26,026 nucleotides of DNA, from assembly GCA_030066475.1 (NCBI GenBank), contig JASJBO010000016.1, positions 1-26,026 of the forward strand, given 5' to 3'. Under the pieces are notes generated by a model. That model did no database searches and had not been told where the DNA came from. It was given only the letters and a program-made list of their open reading frames with translations. A program made the position numbers and the translations under genes. The first letter of the stretch is position 1. Each line of letters starts with the position of its first letter. Positions 21,682 to 26,026 of this stretch are shown piece after piece. Source of the stretch: Myxococcota bacterium (GTDB taxonomy: Bacteria; Myxococcota_A; UBA9160; PR03).

Positions 21682-22445
21682 TCGCACCCGAGGCGTGGCT
21701 GGGTCTGCTGCTCGCGAGCGTGCGCGTCGTGGCGCTGCTGTCGGTCGCCCCGATCTTCGGCCACGCCGCCGTGCCGCGCCGGATCCGCGCCGGTCTGGCG
21801 CTCACCGTCGGCGTCGCGCTCTCGGCGGCGCTGCCCGCGGCGGACCTGCCGAGCGACCCGTCCCCGATCTGGATCGGCGGCGCGGTCGCGGTCGAGTTCG
21901 CGGCGGGCGCCGCGCTCGGCTTCGCCGCGCGTCTGATCCTCGACGCCGTGTCGCTGTGCGGCGGCTTCGTGGCCCTGCAGGGCGGGCTCGGCGCCGCCGA
22001 CGTGGTCGACCCCACCAGCAATGCGTCCTCCGCGGCGGTCGCGGTGCTGTTCCAGGCGATCGCCGTCCTGGTGTACCTCGGCATCGACGGGCACCACGCG
22101 CTGTTGCGCGGCCTGGTGCGCTCGTTCGAGCTGATGCCGCCGGGGGGCGGCGCGCTGGCGGCGGCGACCTTCGCGTCGATCGCGCGGCTCGGCGCGGGCT
22201 TCTTCGAGATCGCCGTGCGCCTCGCCGCGCCGGTGACCGTCGCCATGCTGCTGGCGAACGTCGCCACCGGCCTGGTCGGGCGCGCGATGCCCCAGATGAA
22301 CCTGATGGTGGTGCAGCTGCCGGCGCACATCCTGATGGTCCTGGCGCTCCTGCTGGCCGGGGCGGCGCAGCTCACGACCTCCTTCGCCGAGGAGATCGGG
22401 GCGTGGAGCCTGCGCGCCGGCTCGGTGCTGCGGGCGGGTCCCTGA
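21678..22445 (+). CDS. fliR: Flagellar export protein FliR
   Basis: FliR completes the FliP/Q/R helical export pore. GTG at 21678 overlaps the fliQ stop; 255 residues, the usual size. Several membrane helices are evident, with family landmarks FLAS-like LLLASVRVVALLSVAPIFGHAAVPRRIRAGLAL split over SVRVVALLSVAPIFG and VPRRIRAGLAL. Others are VEFAAGAALGFAARLILDAV, GLGAADVVDPTSNASS and APVTVAMLLANVATGLVGRA. FliR's late motif is MPQMNLMVVQLPAHILMVL. No fusion to flhB is present; flhB follows separately after 3 nt. Confidence 0.96.
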   Translation: MIAPEAWLGLLLASVRVVALLSVAPIFGHAAVPRRIRAGLALTVGVALSAALPAADLPSDPSPIWIGGAVAVEFAAGAALGFAARLILDAVSLCGGFVALQGGLGAADVVDPTSNASSAAVAVLFQAIAVLVYLGIDGHHALLRGLVRSFELMPPGGGALAAATFASIARLGAGFFEIAVRLAAPVTVAMLLANVATGLVGRAMPQMNLMVVQLPAHILMVLALLLAGAAQLTTSFAEEIGAWSLRAGSVLRAGP

Positions 22446-22448
22446 GCC

Positions 22449-23534
22449 GTGCCCGAACAGGCCGGGGAACGCACCGAGCCGGCGACCCCGAAGCGCCGGA
22501 GCGACGCGCGACAGCGCGGAGACGTGGCGCAGAGCCGGGACGTCGGCACCGTGCTGGCGATCGGCGTGGCCTTCCTGTTCGCGCTCTCCGCCGCCGGGGC
22601 CCGCCTGGCCGGGGTCGTCGGCGAGCAGGCGCAGCTGCTCTGGGGCGGCCGCGCCCTGCATCCGCGCACGCTCGGCGACTTCCATTCGATCCTGTTCGAG
22701 CCCTGCGCCGAGATCGGCCTGGCCGCGCTGCCGCTGCTGGGCTGCCTGATCCTCGCCGGCATCGCCGGGCAGGTGGCGCAGACCGGGCCGGTGTTCGCGA
22801 GCAAGGCCTTCGAGATCAAGCTGGAGCGGATGAACCCGATCTCCGGCCTCAAGCGCTTCGTCCAGCCCGAGAAGGTCGTCGATCTCGTCAAGGCGCTCGT
22901 CAAGCTCGCCTTGATCGTCGCGATCACCTGGGCCGTGCTCGCGCCCTCCCTCGGCGGCGTGCTCGCGCTCTCGCAAGCGGGACTGCGCGAGTCCACGGAG
23001 CTCGCGGGCCTGCTCTCCCGCCGACTCGTCGCCTCCGTGCTGGCGTTGCTCGCGATCCTCGCGGCCGCAGACGTCGCCTGGGTCCGCTACCGGCACGAGA
23101 AGAAGCTCCGCATGACCCGCCAGGAGGTGCGCGACGAGCTGATCCAGCGCGAGGGGAACCCGCACGTCCGGGGCCGGCAGCGGCAGGCCGCCCGCGAGCT
23201 GTCGCGTTCGCGGCTGGTGGCCGAGGTGGCGAAGGCCGACGTGGTGGTGAAGAACCCGACCCACTTCGCCGTGGCCCTGCGCTACGAACGCGCGGGCATG
23301 GGGGCTCCGCGGGTCGTCGCCAAGGGGCGCAACCGCAGCGCCGGGCGCATCCTCGAGATCGCGCGCGAGCACGAGGTGCCGATCGTCGAGAACCCGCCCC
23401 TGGCGCGCGTGCTGTACCGCACCGCCGAGGTCGGTCGCGAGATCCCCGAGACGCTCTACCAGGCCGTGGCCGAGGTGCTCGCCTACGTGTACCGGCTCGA
23501 TCGCCGCCGCGCGGCCGGATGGGGCGTGTCGTGA
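22449..23534 (+). CDS. flhB: Flagellar export switch protein FlhB
   Basis: FlhB sets the substrate order of the export apparatus from rod/hook to filament. The GTG at 22449 lies 3 nt after fliR; 361 residues. The start GERTEPATPKRRSDARQRGD is the conserved cytoplasmic N-terminus. Four membrane helices follow (about 33-55, 86-110, 150-168 and 190-212). The linker MTRQEVRDELIQREGNPHVRG leads to the autocleavage site NPTH (269-272, VVVKNPTHFAVALRYE). The cleaved domain then has PRVVAKGRN and PIVENPPLARVLY. All key residues are intact, so self-cleavage and substrate switching are expected. Its stop overlaps the flhA GTG. Confidence 0.97.
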   Translation: MPEQAGERTEPATPKRRSDARQRGDVAQSRDVGTVLAIGVAFLFALSAAGARLAGVVGEQAQLLWGGRALHPRTLGDFHSILFEPCAEIGLAALPLLGCLILAGIAGQVAQTGPVFASKAFEIKLERMNPISGLKRFVQPEKVVDLVKALVKLALIVAITWAVLAPSLGGVLALSQAGLRESTELAGLLSRRLVASVLALLAILAAADVAWVRYRHEKKLRMTRQEVRDELIQREGNPHVRGRQRQAARELSRSRLVAEVAKADVVVKNPTHFAVALRYERAGMGAPRVVAKGRNRSAGRILEIAREHEVPIVENPPLARVLYRTAEVGREIPETLYQAVAEVLAYVYRLDRRRAAGWGVS

Positions 23535-25591
23535 GGTGGGCGAGCTCCGAGACGCTGCTCTCCGTGGCCTTCTTCTGGATCCTCGCGCTGCTGGCGGTGC
23601 CCCTGCCGCCGGCCCTGCTCGACCTGTTGCTCTCCGTGTCGCTGACGGTCGCTCTCCTGATCCTGCTGATCGCGGTCTACACCGAGCGTCCGCTCGAGTT
23701 CTCCGTGTTCCCGTCCCTCCTGCTGATGGTGACGCTGCTGCGGCTCGGCCTGAACGTGGCCAGCACGCGCCTGATCCTGCTCCACGGCGAGCAGGGCCCC
23801 GCGGCCGCGGGCAACGTGATCCGCGCCTTCGGCGACTTCACCGTCGGCGGCAACTACGTGATCGGGTTCGTGATCTTCGGGATCTTCCTGGTCATCAACT
23901 TCGCGGTGATCACGAAGGGCGCCGGGCGCATCGCCGAGGTCGCCGCCCGCTTCACCCTCGACGCGCTCCCCGGCAAGCAGATGGCGATCGACGCCGACCT
24001 GAACCACGGGGTGATCGACGATGCCGAGGCGCGCCGGCGCCGCGTCGAGGTCCAGCGCGAGGCCGACTTCTACGGCGCGATGGACGGTGCCAGCAAGTTC
24101 GTGAAGGGCGACGCGATCGCGGGCGTCATCATCCTGCTCGTCAACGTCGTCGGCGGACTCGCGGTCGGCACCCTGCAGGCGGGCATGCCGATGGCCGAGG
24201 CGCTGTCGACCTACACGCTGCTGACGGTCGGCGACGGCCTGGTCAGCCAGGTGCCGGCCCTGGTGGTGTCCACGGCCGCGGGCGTGGTGGTGAGCCGCGC
24301 CGCGGGTGGCGCGCCGCTCGCGGTCGAGCTGCGCGACCAGGTCTTCCTGCAGCCGCGCGCGCTCGGCATCTCGTCGGCGATGCTCGGCATGCTCGCGATC
24401 CTGCCGGGCATGCCCTTCGTCCCCTTCGCCGCGCTCTCCGCCGGCGCCGGCGCGCTGGCGGTGCGCACGCGCGCGCACCTGGCGAAGCGGAAGCAGCCCG
24501 AGCCCGAGCCCGTGGCGGCGGAGCCCGACGAGGACGCGCAGGTGCGCGGCGCGCTCGCGCTCGACGACCTGGAGCTCGAGGTCGGCTACCAGCTCGTCCC
24601 GCTCGCCGACCCCGGCCGCGGCGGCGAGCTGCTGCAGCGCATCCGCGCCATCCGCAAGCAGGTGGCCTCCGAGCTCGGCTTCGTCGTCCCGCTGGTTCAC
24701 ATCCGCGACGACGTGCGGCTCGAGCCCGACCACTACTCGATCCAGCTGCGCGGCAACCCGGTGGCGAAGGGACGGGTCGTGCCGGGCCGCTGGCTCGCGC
24801 TGCGGCCGAGCGAGGACGCACCCGCGGTGCCCGGCATCCCCGGCCAGGACCCCGCCTTCGGCCTGCCGGCTGTCTGGGTCCAGGCGCGCGACCGCGAGCG
24901 CGCGACCACCGCGGGCTACGCCGTGGTGGACGGCGCCACGGTCGTCGCCACGCACCTGGCCGAGACGATCCGCTCGCACGCCGCCGAGCTGCTGACGCGG
25001 CACCACGTGCGGGAGCTGCTGGATCAGCTCGCGGAGCGGGCGCCGAAGGTCGTCGACGAGATCGTCCCCGGGCTGGTCTCGCTCTCGGTGCTCCACCAGA
25101 CGCTCCGCGCGCTGCTCGCCGAGCGCGTCTCGATCCGCGACCTCGAGACCATCCTCGAGACGCTGGCCGAGTTCGCGCCGAAGATCGAGGACCCCGGAGT
25201 GCTGGTGGACCGCGTTCGGCAGCGCCTGGCGCGGGTGATCACCCGTCCCCACCTCGACCGCGACGGGACGCTCCGGGTCGTGACCCTGGCGCTGGATCTG
25301 GACGAGACGCTGCGCGGGTCGGTGCAGCCCGGCGACGGCGGCGCCTTCCTGTCGCTCGACGCGCCGACGCTGGATCGCCTGATCCGCGGCGTCGAGGGCC
25401 TGATGGCGCGCGTCGGAGCCGGGTCGGAGGGGCGCGGCCCGGTGCTGCTCAGTCCGCCCTCGATCCGCGGTCCGCTGCGCGACGTGATCGCGCGGGTGGA
25501 CCCGCGCGTGGCCGTGATCTCGCACACCGAGCTGCCGCCGGATCTGCGCATCGTCGGCGAAGCCACGCTGGAGCTGGCCGATGCACATTAA
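23531..25591 (+). CDS. flhA: Flagellar export gate protein FlhA
   Basis: FlhA forms the nonameric cytoplasmic ring and proton-coupled part of the export gate. GTG at 23531 overlaps the flhB stop (GTGA), as at other junctions here, giving 686 residues; an in-frame ATG at 23519 would add four. Eight membrane segments fill about residues 1-310. The conserved cytoplasmic FHIPEP loop is complete: FTLDALPGKQMAIDADLNHG, DDAEARRRR and FYGAMDGASKFVKGDAIAG. A Pro/Glu linker (about 318-335) leads to the soluble domain, with LEVGYQLVPLAD, VVPLVHIRD, RHHVRELLDQLAERAPKVVDE and the HPxV-type tail motifs. No residue loss was noted. It overlaps flhF by 11 nt. Confidence 0.97.
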   Translation: MRWASSETLLSVAFFWILALLAVPLPPALLDLLLSVSLTVALLILLIAVYTERPLEFSVFPSLLLMVTLLRLGLNVASTRLILLHGEQGPAAAGNVIRAFGDFTVGGNYVIGFVIFGIFLVINFAVITKGAGRIAEVAARFTLDALPGKQMAIDADLNHGVIDDAEARRRRVEVQREADFYGAMDGASKFVKGDAIAGVIILLVNVVGGLAVGTLQAGMPMAEALSTYTLLTVGDGLVSQVPALVVSTAAGVVVSRAAGGAPLAVELRDQVFLQPRALGISSAMLGMLAILPGMPFVPFAALSAGAGALAVRTRAHLAKRKQPEPEPVAAEPDEDAQVRGALALDDLELEVGYQLVPLADPGRGGELLQRIRAIRKQVASELGFVVPLVHIRDDVRLEPDHYSIQLRGNPVAKGRVVPGRWLALRPSEDAPAVPGIPGQDPAFGLPAVWVQARDRERATTAGYAVVDGATVVATHLAETIRSHAAELLTRHHVRELLDQLAERAPKVVDEIVPGLVSLSVLHQTLRALLAERVSIRDLETILETLAEFAPKIEDPGVLVDRVRQRLARVITRPHLDRDGTLRVVTLALDLDETLRGSVQPGDGGAFLSLDAPTLDRLIRGVEGLMARVGAGSEGRGPVLLSPPSIRGPLRDVIARVDPRVAVISHTELPPDLRIVGEATLELADAH

Positions 25592-26026
25592 GCGCTACAC
25601 GGCGCCCACGTTGGCCGCCGCGTTGAAGCTCGCGCGCGACGAGCTGGGACCGGATGCGCTGGTGCTCGGAACCCGGCAGGTGCGGCGCGACGGCGGGGTG
25701 TTCGGCCTGCTCGGCCGCGCGCAGGTCGAGGTGACCGCCGCGGTCGACCGCGACCGCCGCGCGCTGCCGGAGGGCGAGCCCGCGGCTCGCCCGGACGCTT
25801 CCTGGAAGGCGCTCTCGATCACGCGTTCGCTGCTGGACCCCATCGAGGTCGAGCTGCGCGAGCTGCGCCGCGCGGTGGACGGACTCGCCGACCCGGGCGG
25901 CACCGCGGCGCTGGCGCGCGACGTCTCCGACCTGCGGCGGGCGGTCTTCCGCCTGGTCGAGGAGCGCGAGAGCGGCGCCGCGTCCGCTGCCGCGGCGCTC
26001 GAGGGCGTCGCGCCGCGGCACGCCGC
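25581..26026 (+). CDS. flhF: Flagellar placement GTPase FlhF (partial, N-terminus only)
   Basis: FlhF is an SRP-type GTPase that sets polar flagellum position and number. Only the first 148 codons lie in the window. The N-terminal B domain starts MHIKRYTAPTLAAALKLARD, then ELGPDALVLGTRQV and GGVFGLLGRAQVEVTAAVD, as expected for FlhF. An Arg/Ala/Glu-rich helical linker follows. The GTP-binding domain lies to the right of the window. The start ATG (25581) overlaps the flhA stop by 11 nt. Its presence suggests that flagella are polar or otherwise localised. Confidence 0.94.
   Translation, partial: MHIKRYTAPTLAAALKLARDELGPDALVLGTRQVRRDGGVFGLLGRAQVEVTAAVDRDRRALPEGEPAARPDASWKALSITRSLLDPIEVELRELRRAVDGLADPGGTAALARDVSDLRRAVFRLVEERESGAASAAAALEGVAPRHA

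Overview
The window is a very GC-rich, densely coded stretch from a flagellated Gram-negative bacterium. The deltaproteobacterial style of signalling (degenerate receiver-PilZ proteins, a sigma-54 activator inside the flagellar locus, an MshEN-type GspE ATPase, HDOD) suggests a Myxococcota- or Desulfobacterota-like lineage. That placement is an inference; there is no rRNA or other marker in the window to settle it. No tRNA, rRNA, CRISPR array, intact insertion sequence or prophage was recognised.

Left part (1-6509), unlinked genes: a truncated DUF2868 membrane protein (minus), a parvulin-type peptidyl-prolyl isomerase followed closely by a PaaG-like crotonase (plus), a long coiled-coil protein with a PD-(D/E)XK-like nuclease core (minus), a creatininase-family amidohydrolase (plus), a small DUF1145-like membrane protein (minus), two perfect copies of a 60-bp repeat, and a secreted DUF4124 protein (minus).

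Middle part (6510-14214), a sensory block, all plus strand: pseudo-receiver-PilZ protein; six-TM voltage-gated potassium-type channel overlapping it; GspE/PilB-type ATPase with four tandem MshEN-like repeats; HDOD protein; two paralogous NarL/FixJ response regulators; a PilZ protein fused to a cyclic-nucleotide-binding fold whose phosphate-binding arginine is missing. The last of these overlaps fliG by 4 nt, which ties it to the flagellar genes.

Right part (14211-26026), the flagellar locus: fliG, motA, motB; a 414-nt gap; then a sigma-54 activator, fliL, fliM, fliN, a single-gene fliO-fliP fusion, fliQ, fliR, flhB, flhA and the start of flhF. Most junctions are GTGA/ATGA overlaps or gaps under 25 nt, so two tightly coupled transcription units are likely. 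Together they encode the rotor switch (FliG/M/N), the stator (MotAB, FliL), the export gate (FliO/P/Q/R, FlhA/B), a class-level transcription activator and the polar-placement GTPase FlhF. The most interesting picture is a c-di-GMP/phospho-relay input block placed directly upstream of the rotor and stator genes.
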